24,659 nucleotides of DNA, from the NCBI GenBank assembly GCA_016205995.1, contig JACQSJ010000071.1, positions 1 through 24,659 on the forward strand. The letters are read 5' to 3'. Positions 15,361-21,650 of this stretch are shown here, piece by piece (within the stretch, counting starts at the first letter, position 1; every line of letters begins with the position of its first letter). The position numbers and the translations under genes are program-made. The notes beneath the pieces were generated by a model. The model made no database searches. It was not told the origin of the DNA and was given only the letters and a program-made list of their open reading frames with translations. The DNA comes from Candidatus Uhrbacteria bacterium (GTDB lineage Bacteria > Patescibacteriota > Patescibacteriia > UBA9934 > GWF2-40-263).

Positions 15361-15966
15361 ATGGCCAAGTCCCACTCCCTCTTCACGCTCGGGGTCCATG
15401 AACTCGCCCAAGCCCTCCAAGGTCAGGAGCTCGAACTCCCCGACGGCCGCGTGATCACGATCACGCAGACCGAAGGCTACCCCCGCTCCCAGAACGACCG
15501 TGGCGTCTACAAGCCCATGCTCGAGATGTCTCCCGGGCAGGTGTTCATTCCCCGCGTCATGAGCGCGTTTGTCTTCCTCATCGTCGCGCTCGATGGCAAG
15601 CAGGCAGGTGCCTGCGTCCGCATCGTGGGCATCGACACGCCGGAAGCGGGCGAGATCGGTGGCGGCGGTCGGGTCAGCAAGTACGTCGGGTTCACCGAGC
15701 ACCGGCAGGTCGGCCGGATCGAGGAACGCATGGGCAAGTCCCTGCGTCTGGTCATGGAAGGGACTCTCGCGCCCGAGGTGCCGGCCACGAACGGTGGCTC
15801 CAAGGTGAGGCTCACGGACCGCGTCCTCTCCCGCTACGCCGATGCCCTGGGCGGCTACTACACGAACAGGCCACGGGCCGGCGAGTCCTACGACGCCTTC
15901 CTCACCCGCATCAAGTCCGAGTGGAGCAACGAGGCCCAGCTCAAGAAGCAGCTCGGCATCGGCTGA
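15361..15966 (+). CDS. Island protein of unknown function with the shared C-terminal module
   Basis: This 201-residue protein starts at ATG 15361, six bases after GGAG. The longer frame upstream covers the promoter. Residues 1 to ~145 seem to be a mixed alpha/beta domain with segments such as 'LELPDGRVITITQTEGY', 'GQVFIPRVMSAFVFLIVALDG' and 'GACVRIVGIDTPEAGE', and a Gly-rich 'GEIGGGGR' loop. I recognise no family. The last ~48 residues ('RVLSRYADALGGYY...GESYDAFLTRIKSEWS...LKKQLGIG') match the pattern of the C-terminal module in the three repeat proteins and the 125-residue protein downstream. This ties it to that system. It is monocistronic with its own terminator. Confidence 0.72.
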   Translation: MAKSHSLFTLGVHELAQALQGQELELPDGRVITITQTEGYPRSQNDRGVYKPMLEMSPGQVFIPRVMSAFVFLIVALDGKQAGACVRIVGIDTPEAGEIGGGGRVSKYVGFTEHRQVGRIEERMGKSLRLVMEGTLAPEVPATNGGSKVRLTDRVLSRYADALGGYYTNRPRAGESYDAFLTRIKSEWSNEAQLKKQLGIG

Positions 15967-15984
15967 ACCACCCACACCAACACG

Positions 15985-16006
15985 GTCGACCCACAAGGTC
16001 GATTTT
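15985..16006 (+). terminator. Terminator of the 201-residue protein gene
   Basis: TCGACC (15986-15991) pairs with GGTCGA (15997-16002) across a CACAA loop and is followed by TTTTC. The same hairpin design recurs at 17463. Confidence 0.8.
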
Positions 16007-16023
16007 CTCTTTTCTCATCTTGT

Positions 16024-16060
16024 GTCATCCCGACGACCGTCGTAAGCGGAGGAGGGATCT
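16024..16060. repeat. REP-like fragment
   Basis: GTCATCCCGACGACCGTCGT followed by GGAGGAGGGATCT resembles the common 'GTCATCC...GGATCT' class of repetitive extragenic palindromes. ATCCC pairs with GGGAT and an inner ACGAC/GTCGT forms a second stem. It lies just upstream of the promoter at 16065. Confidence 0.55.
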
Positions 16061-16064
16061 CGCG

Positions 16065-16093
16065 TTGACAATCCCGACCTCAGGCCGTACTCT
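16065..16093 (+). promoter_or_regulatory. Promoter of repeat-protein gene 1, with a 5'-terminal hairpin
   Basis: TTGACA (16065-16070), 17-bp spacer, TACTCT (16088-16093). The predicted start 16100 is the first base of the hairpin TCGCC-ATTTC-GGCGA (16100-16114), which directly precedes AGGAGG. The 20 bases 16083-16102 recur identically at 19158-19177. Confidence 0.72.
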
Positions 16094-16129
16094 GCCGGGT
16101 CGCCATTTCGGCGAAGGAGGAACTAGAAC

Positions 16130-17455
16130 GTGTCTCGTAAACCCCCCGGATACTGGGATGACTGGAAGAACGTAGAGGAAGCTCTGCGCCCGGTCATCAC
16201 AGACCTGGGCCGGTTTCCGACAATGCCTGAACTTAGGACTAGGGAGCTCAACGGTCTCATTCGTGGCATCAATCGCTCTCACGGCGGTATGCCCCTGGTG
16301 CGACACAGGCTCGGTTGTAAATCGGCCAAGCGACCAGACGGCTACTACAGGGACTGGGAAAATGTCCGTCGTGAACTGGAAGAGGCTAAGAAGAAGCTCG
16401 GCCACTACCCTTCCACCAAGGAAATGAATGGTCTGGGCTTCACGTCTCTTGCGGATGGAATCCGCCGCTACCACGGTGGCATTGCCGCCGTCTGGAAAAG
16501 ATTGGGGACGAGGGTAAAGAGATCCCCCAACGGGTCGCTCGCTGATTGGAAATCAGTCCAACAACTCCTTGAAGAAACGAGGACGAAACTTGGTCACTTC
16601 CCGACGTCTCAGGAACTCCATGACCTCGGGATGAGTTCCACGGCGGCAGCGATCTGCCAGCACCATGGCGGTTTCACTGTCGTACGAAATAGGATGGGAG
16701 AGAAACCCAGTCGATCTCCCAAAGGAACCTGGCAAGAATGGGAGAACGTCGAACAGACGCTCAAGACGATGACCCAAGAACTGGGTCGGTTCCCCAGAAG
16801 GGAAGATTTCCTGGATCGAAATCTGACCTCTATGCAAAGAAGCATGGAGAAAAACTTTGGTGGAATTCCTGGTTGTCGGCGCAGGATGGGGGACTCCACT
16901 GGCCGGGTTCCAAATGGGCACTACCAGAACTGGGAGAACGTTCAGAGAGACCTCCAAGGCATCATCCAAAAGCTGGGTCGATTCCCAACAAGCGGAGACT
17001 TGAAAGACCAAGGCTTCTCCGGACTGAGAAGCACGATAGAAAGGACCCATGGAGGGCTAAGGGCCGTCGCCCATAAGATGGGGTACGAGGTCACAAAGAA
17101 ACCAGACGGATACTGGAAGGAGTGGGCGAATGTTGAACAGGAGCTTCGGCGCCTGTTCGAAAAGCTGGGCCGACCTCCCACGAAGGAAGACCTCGATTCT
17201 GAAAAGCGCGGCTCCGTCTCCATCGCGATCCACAAATACCACGGCGGCTGGGACGCAGTTCGTAGGAGACTCGGTTGGTCAGCGGCTACTCGTGACGTCC
17301 TCAACTGTTACGCCGACTCGATTGCCGCGACATATATGGCTGAGTCGAGAAGCGAGAGCTTCGAGGACTTCCTCACCACGCTCGAGCGCGAGTGCCCCTA
17401 CGAACGCGATCTGCGGGTGCGACTCGGGCTTCCACCAGAGCCCGACTCGACCTGA
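16130..17455 (+). CDS. Repeat protein 1: six W-eN/HGG repeats plus shared C-terminal module
   Basis: This 441-residue protein starts at GTG 16130, ten bases after GGAGG. Residues 2 to ~385 are six tandem copies of a ~65-residue unit: 'GYWxdWeNVexeL', then 'LGhFPtxxEL', a short turn, 'l..aI..yHGG' and 'VrxrlG'. The unit is predicted to be helical and basic. It resembles the homing-endonuclease-associated repeat (PF18780-like), which I take as DNA binding, though no nuclease domain is present. The last ~53 residues ('VLNCYADSIAATYM...SFEDFLTTLERECPYERDLRVRLGLPPEPD') are the shared island module. Its first repeat and leader are almost identical to those of repeat protein 3. A similarity search is needed for the family name. 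Confidence 0.8.
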   Translation: MSRKPPGYWDDWKNVEEALRPVITDLGRFPTMPELRTRELNGLIRGINRSHGGMPLVRHRLGCKSAKRPDGYYRDWENVRRELEEAKKKLGHYPSTKEMNGLGFTSLADGIRRYHGGIAAVWKRLGTRVKRSPNGSLADWKSVQQLLEETRTKLGHFPTSQELHDLGMSSTAAAICQHHGGFTVVRNRMGEKPSRSPKGTWQEWENVEQTLKTMTQELGRFPRREDFLDRNLTSMQRSMEKNFGGIPGCRRRMGDSTGRVPNGHYQNWENVQRDLQGIIQKLGRFPTSGDLKDQGFSGLRSTIERTHGGLRAVAHKMGYEVTKKPDGYWKEWANVEQELRRLFEKLGRPPTKEDLDSEKRGSVSIAIHKYHGGWDAVRRRLGWSAATRDVLNCYADSIAATYMAESRSESFEDFLTTLERECPYERDLRVRLGLPPEPDST

Positions 17456-17462
17456 CACCACG

Positions 17463-17486
17463 ATCGACCCGCAAGGTCGATTTTTC
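17463..17486 (+). terminator. Terminator of repeat-protein gene 1
   Basis: ATCGACC (17463-17469) pairs with GGTCGAT (17475-17481) across CGCAA and runs into a T-tract. Confidence 0.85.
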
Positions 17487-17493
17487 TATGCAG

Positions 17494-17514
17494 GTCGGAT
17501 ATTAAGTATCCGAC
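17494..17514. promoter_or_regulatory. Palindrome upstream of repeat-protein gene 2, candidate operator
   Basis: GTCGGATA (17494-17501) and TATCCGAC (17507-17514) flank TTAAG. A related and longer perfect palindrome lies upstream of repeat-protein gene 3 (19111-19139). Both lie between a terminator and the next -35 and have no T-tract of their own. Confidence 0.6.
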
Positions 17515-17528
17515 AGGCAAGGGGAATG

Positions 17529-17557
17529 TTGACTTTCGGTCGATCTAGCCGTATCTT
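17529..17557 (+). promoter_or_regulatory. Promoter of repeat-protein gene 2, with a 5'-terminal hairpin
   Basis: TTGACT (17529-17534), 17-bp spacer, TATCTT (17552-17557). The predicted start 17564 is the first base of the hairpin TCGCCA-ACTT-TGGCGA (17564-17579), followed by TGGAGG. Confidence 0.7.
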
Positions 17558-17596
17558 ACCCAGTCGCCAACTTTGGCGAAATGGAGGAACGGCCCC

Positions 17597-19039
17597 ATGC
17601 CCCAACACGATCAGGCTACGCGGGCGGTCACCGCCCAGCGCCCGGTCGTTGAAGGACTGGGCGAGAAGAAAAAGAAGCCCAACGGCTACTACAAGGATTG
17701 GGAGAACTGTCAGCGAGAACTGCATGGCGCCATCGATAGGCTCGAGCACTTCCCGACCAAGACTGAACTCGAGGTACTGGGTCTTGGGAGCCTAGCAACG
17801 AGTGTCATCTCCTATCATGGGGGGATGCGAACCGCAGCCCTGAAGATGGGCTGTACTCCCGCCAAGCCGACCCAAGACGGCTATTGGAAAAGCTGGAACA
17901 ACTGCGAGGCGCAACTTCGTAAACTTCGCAAGACGCTCAGGCACTTTCCGACAGATCGTGAGATGAGAGACCTTGGACAGTCCGGGTTCCTGAGCGCCTT
18001 GGCGGACTACCATGGTGGGCTCACCGGAGCCCGCACGCGGATGAACGTCCGCCCTCCTGCCCGCCCAAAGCAAAAATCACGTCCACGACGGCCGTCCAAA
18101 TCGCGATCCAACCGCTCCTGGCAGGCATGGAAAAACGTGGAGCGCGAGTTCAAAATCGTCATTCGCACCCTTGGCCACTTCCCCACGCAAAAAGAACTCG
18201 CCGCCCTCAAGCAGAGCTCTCTCGCGTTCGCCGCGTGGAAGTACCACGGGGGTCTGTACGCTGTACGCGAACGTCTGGGTCTCCACGACGAAACCGCGGA
18301 GCGCCCAAAGGGGTACTGGAAGGAATGGGATCACATCGAGCCCATCCTGCGAACATTGACGACCACGCTCGGACACTTTCCGTCACACTCTGAGATTGAC
18401 ACAGCCGGACACGTCTCTGCCGGGGACGCCATCCGCAAGTACCACGGTGGCATGAACGCGGCACGCAAACGAATGGAAGCTCCGCAGCAGACAAAGCACG
18501 GGCACTGGCTTGTGTGGAAAAACTGCGAGGCAAAACTGCGTGAGCTGATGGCTGAGATCGGAAAGTTCCCCAGCGGAAAATGGCTCGCGGCGAATAAGCA
18601 TGGGGGTCTCGCTGATGCCATCAACAAGCGCCACGGCGGATTCCTCAAAGTCCGCGCACGCCTAGGCCATGTCCGTGACGTGAAGCCCGACGGGTACTGG
18701 CAGGTGTGGAAGAATGTGGAGAAAGAGCTGCGAGACGTGGTGCGGTCGCTGGGTCACTTCCCGAACCCACAAGAACTGAGACGATTGGGACTCAATTCCT
18801 TGTCCCACGCCATGAGCGAACACCATGGCGGCTTCATCGTCACACGCAAGCGCCTCGGATACGAGCGAGCGTCGACGGGATTCCTCGCTCGCTACGCCGA
18901 CTCGATCGCCGACGCGTATCTCCAGACATCTGGAAAGACGAGCTTCGACGAGTACGTCACCGAGCTCGAGCGCGAGTGCCCCTACGAGCGCGACCTGCGC
19001 GTGCGCCTCGGGCTTCCTCCAGAGCCCGACCTGACCTGA
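17597..19039 (+). CDS. Repeat protein 2: six W-eN/HGG repeats plus shared C-terminal module
   Basis: This 480-residue protein starts at ATG 17597, nine bases after GGAGG. The frame upstream runs through the leader hairpin. A ~26-residue N-terminus of its own is followed by six copies of the ~65-residue repeat. A very basic Pro/Ser/Arg/Lys linker ('PKQKSRPRRPSKSRSNRS', about 152-175) lies between repeats 2 and 3. Individual repeats differ a lot from each other, so the array is old or fast-evolving, while the last ~54 residues ('YADSIADAYLQTSG...SFDEYVTELERECPYERDLRVRLGL') are very close to the module in repeat protein 1, even at the DNA level. I infer nucleic-acid binding from the repeat type and the basic linker. 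Confidence 0.8.
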   Translation: MPQHDQATRAVTAQRPVVEGLGEKKKKPNGYYKDWENCQRELHGAIDRLEHFPTKTELEVLGLGSLATSVISYHGGMRTAALKMGCTPAKPTQDGYWKSWNNCEAQLRKLRKTLRHFPTDREMRDLGQSGFLSALADYHGGLTGARTRMNVRPPARPKQKSRPRRPSKSRSNRSWQAWKNVEREFKIVIRTLGHFPTQKELAALKQSSLAFAAWKYHGGLYAVRERLGLHDETAERPKGYWKEWDHIEPILRTLTTTLGHFPSHSEIDTAGHVSAGDAIRKYHGGMNAARKRMEAPQQTKHGHWLVWKNCEAKLRELMAEIGKFPSGKWLAANKHGGLADAINKRHGGFLKVRARLGHVRDVKPDGYWQVWKNVEKELRDVVRSLGHFPNPQELRRLGLNSLSHAMSEHHGGFIVTRKRLGYERASTGFLARYADSIADAYLQTSGKTSFDEYVTELERECPYERDLRVRLGLPPEPDLT

Positions 19040-19068
19040 CACCACGATCGGCCCCCAAGGTCGACCTG

Positions 19069-19106
19069 TCCGCCTGTAGCTCCGCAGGAGCGAAGGCGGA
19101 TTTTTT
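19069..19106 (+). terminator. Terminator of repeat-protein gene 2
   Basis: TCCGCC (19069-19074) pairs with GGCGGA (19095-19100), with an inner GCTCC/GGAGC stem, followed by TTTTTT. Confidence 0.88.
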
Positions 19107-19110
19107 CTAA

Positions 19111-19139
19111 CCCCGTCGGACATTAAATGTCCGACGGGG
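19111..19139. promoter_or_regulatory. Perfect 29-bp palindrome upstream of repeat-protein gene 3
   Basis: Two 14-base arms (CCCCGTCGGACATT and its reverse complement) surround one central A and end exactly at the -35 of the next promoter. The core GTCGGA-N-ATTAA-N-TCCGAC is shared with the palindrome at 17494. A dimeric regulator site is likely. A backup terminator is the alternative. Confidence 0.65.
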
Positions 19140-19168
19140 TTGACGATTTCACCTTTCGGCCGTACTCT
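19140..19168 (+). promoter_or_regulatory. Promoter of repeat-protein gene 3 and the 125-residue gene
   Basis: TTGACG (19140-19145), 17-bp spacer, TACTCT (19163-19168), with a start near 19175. It abuts the 29-bp palindrome. The -10 region is identical to that of repeat-protein gene 1. Confidence 0.7.
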
Positions 19169-19205
19169 GCCGGGTCGTCCTTTCCAACTTGGAGGAACCC
19201 CCAAC

Positions 19206-19970
19206 GTGTCTCGTAAACCACCTGGATACTGGGATGACTGGAAGAACGTAGAGGAAGCTCTGCACCCGGTCATCGCACGACTGGGTCGGTTTCCGAAACG
19301 CAACGAAGTGACTGCCCTGCCGAATGGATACGCACTCAACTGCATCATCCAAGATGCCGGCGGCTATGTAGCGGTCGCCGAAGGGATGGGGCTCGACGCC
19401 AACCACTTCCATCGCCCAAACGGGTACTGGAAAAAGTGGGAGAACGTAAAAAGGACGCTACTCAGGCTCATAGAAAAGCATGGCCGGCTCCCTTCACGCA
19501 GGGAACTCAACGCTCTGGGTGAATCGACGCTCGTCCAAGCCATCACGCTGTACCATGGCGGGACCATAGCCGCCTGTCGGCGGCTGAAGGTTTCCCTTCC
19601 GCGTCAGCCCAGCGGCTACTGGAAGGCCTGGGAGCATGTCGAAAAAACATTGAGCGAGCTCACGGAAAAACTTGGCCACTTCCCAACATTCGCTGATCTC
19701 AATACGTCTGAGCATCGTGGACTTACGAGCGCTGTCGCCCGCTACCACGGCGGAATGAAAAGCGTTCGCAGGAAGATGGTCGGTGGTCCACCGACCAACC
19801 AAGTTCTCCACTGCTACGCCGACTCGGTCGCCGACGCGTATCTCCAGACACCTGGAAGTGGGAGCTTCGACGAGTACGTCGCCCAGCTCGAGCACGAGTG
19901 CCCCTACGAGCGCGACCTGCGTGCACGACTCGGACTTCCACCTGAACCTTCCATGGAGCAACCCACATGA
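19206..19970 (+). CDS. Repeat protein 3: three W-eN/HGG repeats plus shared C-terminal module
   Basis: This 254-residue protein starts at GTG 19206 after TTGGAGG. It has only three repeats of the same type. The first 'SRKPPGYWDDWKNVEEAL' is nearly identical in DNA to repeat protein 1, with 40 identical bases at 19224-19263 and 16148-16187. This repeat carries 'AGGYVAV' where the others have HGG. Residues ~200-254 are the shared module ('YADSVADAYLQTPGSGSFDEYVAQLEHECPYERDL'). The TGA overlaps the ATG of the next gene as ATGA, so the two are coupled. It looks like a shorter product of duplication or recombination between family members. Confidence 0.8.
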   Translation: MSRKPPGYWDDWKNVEEALHPVIARLGRFPKRNEVTALPNGYALNCIIQDAGGYVAVAEGMGLDANHFHRPNGYWKKWENVKRTLLRLIEKHGRLPSRRELNALGESTLVQAITLYHGGTIAACRRLKVSLPRQPSGYWKAWEHVEKTLSELTEKLGHFPTFADLNTSEHRGLTSAVARYHGGMKSVRRKMVGGPPTNQVLHCYADSVADAYLQTPGSGSFDEYVAQLEHECPYERDLRARLGLPPEPSMEQPT

Positions 19971-20344
19971 CTCTGGAGCAGACCATCCTGCGCAAGATCC
20001 AAGAGGCCTTCGAGGCCTGGGACCGCGCGGGGCGGCCTGGTCTGTTCCGCGTGTTCCTCGAGGAAGCAGAGGAAGGGATCCTCGACATCCTTGCCGAGCT
20101 TCCTGGTGTCCGCACGAAACTCGGGCAGGACCGCGACGGGCGAAAGCTCCTCGCCGAACTCGACAAGATGCCCGCCCATCGCCCCGTCCCGGACTCTGTC
20201 CTTGGTCTGTACATCCATGACATCACCATGGTGTACCAGCAAGGACACACCGCTGAGTCCTTCGAGGCCTTCCTCGACCGCCTCCGTCGCGAGTGCTCGA
20301 CCGAGGAAGAACTCGACGCGCTCCTCAAACGCCTCAACGAATAG
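19967..20344 (+). CDS. Small island protein with a diverged shared C-terminal module
   Basis: A 125-residue protein whose ATG overlaps the stop of repeat protein 3 (ATGA), the only clear two-gene operon of the island. It is charged and helical, with no membrane segment. Residues ~77-125 ('VLGLYIHDITMVYQQGHTAESFEAFLDRLRREC...ELDALLKRL') follow the spacing of the shared module: an aromatic-containing helix, a variable turn, 'SFxxFLxxLxxEC' and a final Leu-rich helix. The N-terminal ~75 residues may be a second helical unit ('ILRKIQEAFEAWDRAG...FRVFLEEAEEGI') with a similar layout, perhaps a duplicated module. Its function is unknown. Coupling suggests a partner of repeat protein 3. Confidence 0.72.
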   Translation: MTLEQTILRKIQEAFEAWDRAGRPGLFRVFLEEAEEGILDILAELPGVRTKLGQDRDGRKLLAELDKMPAHRPVPDSVLGLYIHDITMVYQQGHTAESFEAFLDRLRRECSTEEELDALLKRLNE

Positions 20345-20367
20345 CCTCCCCTGGCTATTTTTCTTTT
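20340..20367 (+). terminator. Terminator of the repeat-protein 3 operon
   Basis: AATAGCC (20340-20346) pairs with GGCTATT (20353-20359), followed by a T-rich tract. It overlaps the stop codon. Confidence 0.88.
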
Positions 20368-20377
20368 TCGCCTGCCA

Positions 20378-20406
20378 TTGACAGAAACAAGCTGTTTTGT
20401 TAGGTT
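20378..20406 (+). promoter_or_regulatory. Promoter of the DGQHR gene
   Basis: TTGACA (20378-20383), 17-bp spacer, TAGGTT (20401-20406), with a predicted start at 20413. Confidence 0.7.
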
Positions 20407-20412
20407 CGAGAG

Positions 20413-20444
20413 TCCGTGAATCCTTTTCTCTCACGGAAGGAGGG
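20413..20444 (+). promoter_or_regulatory. 5'-terminal hairpin and Shine-Dalgarno of the DGQHR gene
   Basis: TCCGTGA (20413-20419) pairs with TCACGGA (20431-20437) across 11 bases. The stem begins at the predicted first base of the mRNA and touches the ribosome binding site AGGAGGG (20438-20444). It could protect the mRNA end or tune translation. Confidence 0.55.
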
Positions 20445-20449
20445 AGCAA

Positions 20450-21508
20450 ATGGCTCTCAAGCGAATCGAGATCCCAGGCGTTCGGCCCATGGAACAGGGC
20501 GACAGCGAACTCCTCGTCTTCGTCCTGAGCGCCCCGCTCCTGTTGGAGATCGGGGTCACGCTGCGCTTCGGCGAGCACCCTCTGGGGGTGAACCGTGAGC
20601 TCACGCCCAACCGGGCCAAGGAGATGCTCCGATACATGAAGACCGCCAAGCGGCCGATCATGCGCGACCCGATCCTGGGTTGCCTCTACCCGGGCGACGG
20701 GGTCGAGTGGTCGTACGACCGCAAGCGTGGGATCCTCACGGCCGAGGTCGAGACCGACCCGGACAAGCGGACGGAAGGGTGCTTCTTCGTCGTGGACGAT
20801 GGACAGCACCGGCTCGCGACGCTCGAGATGCTCTCGGGCGACGACCGCAAGCGCTGGAGCTTCACCGTCATCGCGGGCATGGGTCTGGAGGTCGACGACC
20901 GCATCGCACTGTTCATGCAGGGCGAGAAGCGCGTCCGCGTCTCCAACCGGCTCCTGCTCGCGCAGATGGACGCCACCAACACGTTCCCCAACGATACGAC
21001 GGGGAATGCCTACCGCGTGGCCAAGCGCCTCAACGAGGCCACTGCCTCGCCCCTGCGCGGCAAGATCTACTTCGGGCAGAGCCCGAAGGTTCCCAAGGGG
21101 ACCTTCCCCGTCACCTCGCTCATGGGTCAGCTCAAGTACGCCATGGGGAAGCGCTCGCGCCTCAACCCGTACCCCAGCGAACAGCAGAAGGAGATGGTCC
21201 TCAACCTCTTCATCGCCGCGGCCCAGCAGTGGCCTGGGCAGTGGGGGAAGCTGGACAAGACGCTGGGACGCCCCCTGGGCTACCTGACGCTCATCACGCT
21301 GATCGCCAGGAGTGGCAACCTGTACGCGCTCCTCAACGGGAACTTCAACTTGGATTCCTTCCGGCGAGCCATGGAGCACGCCAAGGGGTTCAGGTGGGAT
21401 CAGCCCGGAACCCGCGACGGGTCGATCACGTACAACAAGCTGATGCTCTCCCTGGACGAGCACCTCGGCCAGTCGATCGCCGCCGCCGAGAGCGCCCGCG
21501 CCAGCTAG
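20450..21508 (+). CDS. DGQHR-domain protein (DndB-like)
   Basis: This 352-residue protein has the diagnostic 'FFVVDDGQHRLATLEML' block (DGQHR near residues 123-127), followed by 'DDRIALFMQGEKRVRVSNRLL' where DndB-like proteins have their 'F..iN..qk.V' segment. DGQHR proteins include DndB, which regulates phosphorothioate DNA modification, and orphan relatives in mobile elements. The fold is related to ParB/Srx nucleotide-binding folds. No dndA, dndC, dndD or dndE gene is visible, so this one works in another setting. ATG 20450 follows AGGAGGG by five bases. It is the last island gene and has its own promoter, leader hairpin and terminator. Confidence 0.85.
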   Translation: MALKRIEIPGVRPMEQGDSELLVFVLSAPLLLEIGVTLRFGEHPLGVNRELTPNRAKEMLRYMKTAKRPIMRDPILGCLYPGDGVEWSYDRKRGILTAEVETDPDKRTEGCFFVVDDGQHRLATLEMLSGDDRKRWSFTVIAGMGLEVDDRIALFMQGEKRVRVSNRLLLAQMDATNTFPNDTTGNAYRVAKRLNEATASPLRGKIYFGQSPKVPKGTFPVTSLMGQLKYAMGKRSRLNPYPSEQQKEMVLNLFIAAAQQWPGQWGKLDKTLGRPLGYLTLITLIARSGNLYALLNGNFNLDSFRRAMEHAKGFRWDQPGTRDGSITYNKLMLSLDEHLGQSIAAAESARAS

Positions 21509-21526
21509 GCGTGCCACGCTCGACAT

Positions 21527-21592
21527 GACCAGTTCCGCTGGTCAACGCGCCCCGACACCAAACCTCTCCAGGTACAGGTGATCGGGGCTTTT
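21527..21592 (+). terminator. Terminator of the DGQHR gene
   Basis: A GACCAG/CTGGTC hairpin is followed by a long one: GCCCCGA (21549-21555) pairs with TCGGGGC (21582-21588), with inner CACC/GGTG and ACCT/AGGT pairs, then TTTT. It closes the island, and the trigger factor -35 follows four bases later. Confidence 0.85.
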
Positions 21593-21595
21593 CCA

Positions 21596-21624
21596 TTGAC
21601 AAAGAAGCGTGAAATCGATATTCT
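21596..21624 (+). promoter_or_regulatory. Trigger factor promoter
   Basis: TTGACA (21596-21601), 17-bp spacer, TATTCT (21619-21624). It predicts a ~20-base leader without a strong Shine-Dalgarno. Confidence 0.75.
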
Positions 21625-21650
21625 CCCGACGTTATCTTTGAAGAAATCTT

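Noticed and set aside
16130..19970. CRISPR-like or satellite array at DNA level
   Set aside because: The periodicity of about 195 bp comes from protein repeats. The DNA of most units is diverged and in frame, with no identical short repeats and spacers.
16130..19970. Homing endonucleases
   Set aside because: Only the associated repeat is present. I see no HNH, GIY-YIG or LAGLIDADG catalytic motif in any of the three proteins.
20450..21508. Part of a Dnd phosphorothioation operon
   Set aside because: Only the DGQHR protein is present, with its own promoter and terminator, and none of dndA, C, D or E lies in the window.
19904..21526. A 540-codon open frame on the minus strand
   Set aside because: It lies opposite the DGQHR and 125-aa genes, crosses their promoter and terminator, has Glu/Val/Leu-rich low-information translation and no start signal. 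It is a shadow caused by G+C-rich codons.
9462..21593. Prophage
   Set aside because: No capsid, portal, terminase, tail, lysis or integrase gene is recognisable, and no tRNA or att-like repeats flank the block.
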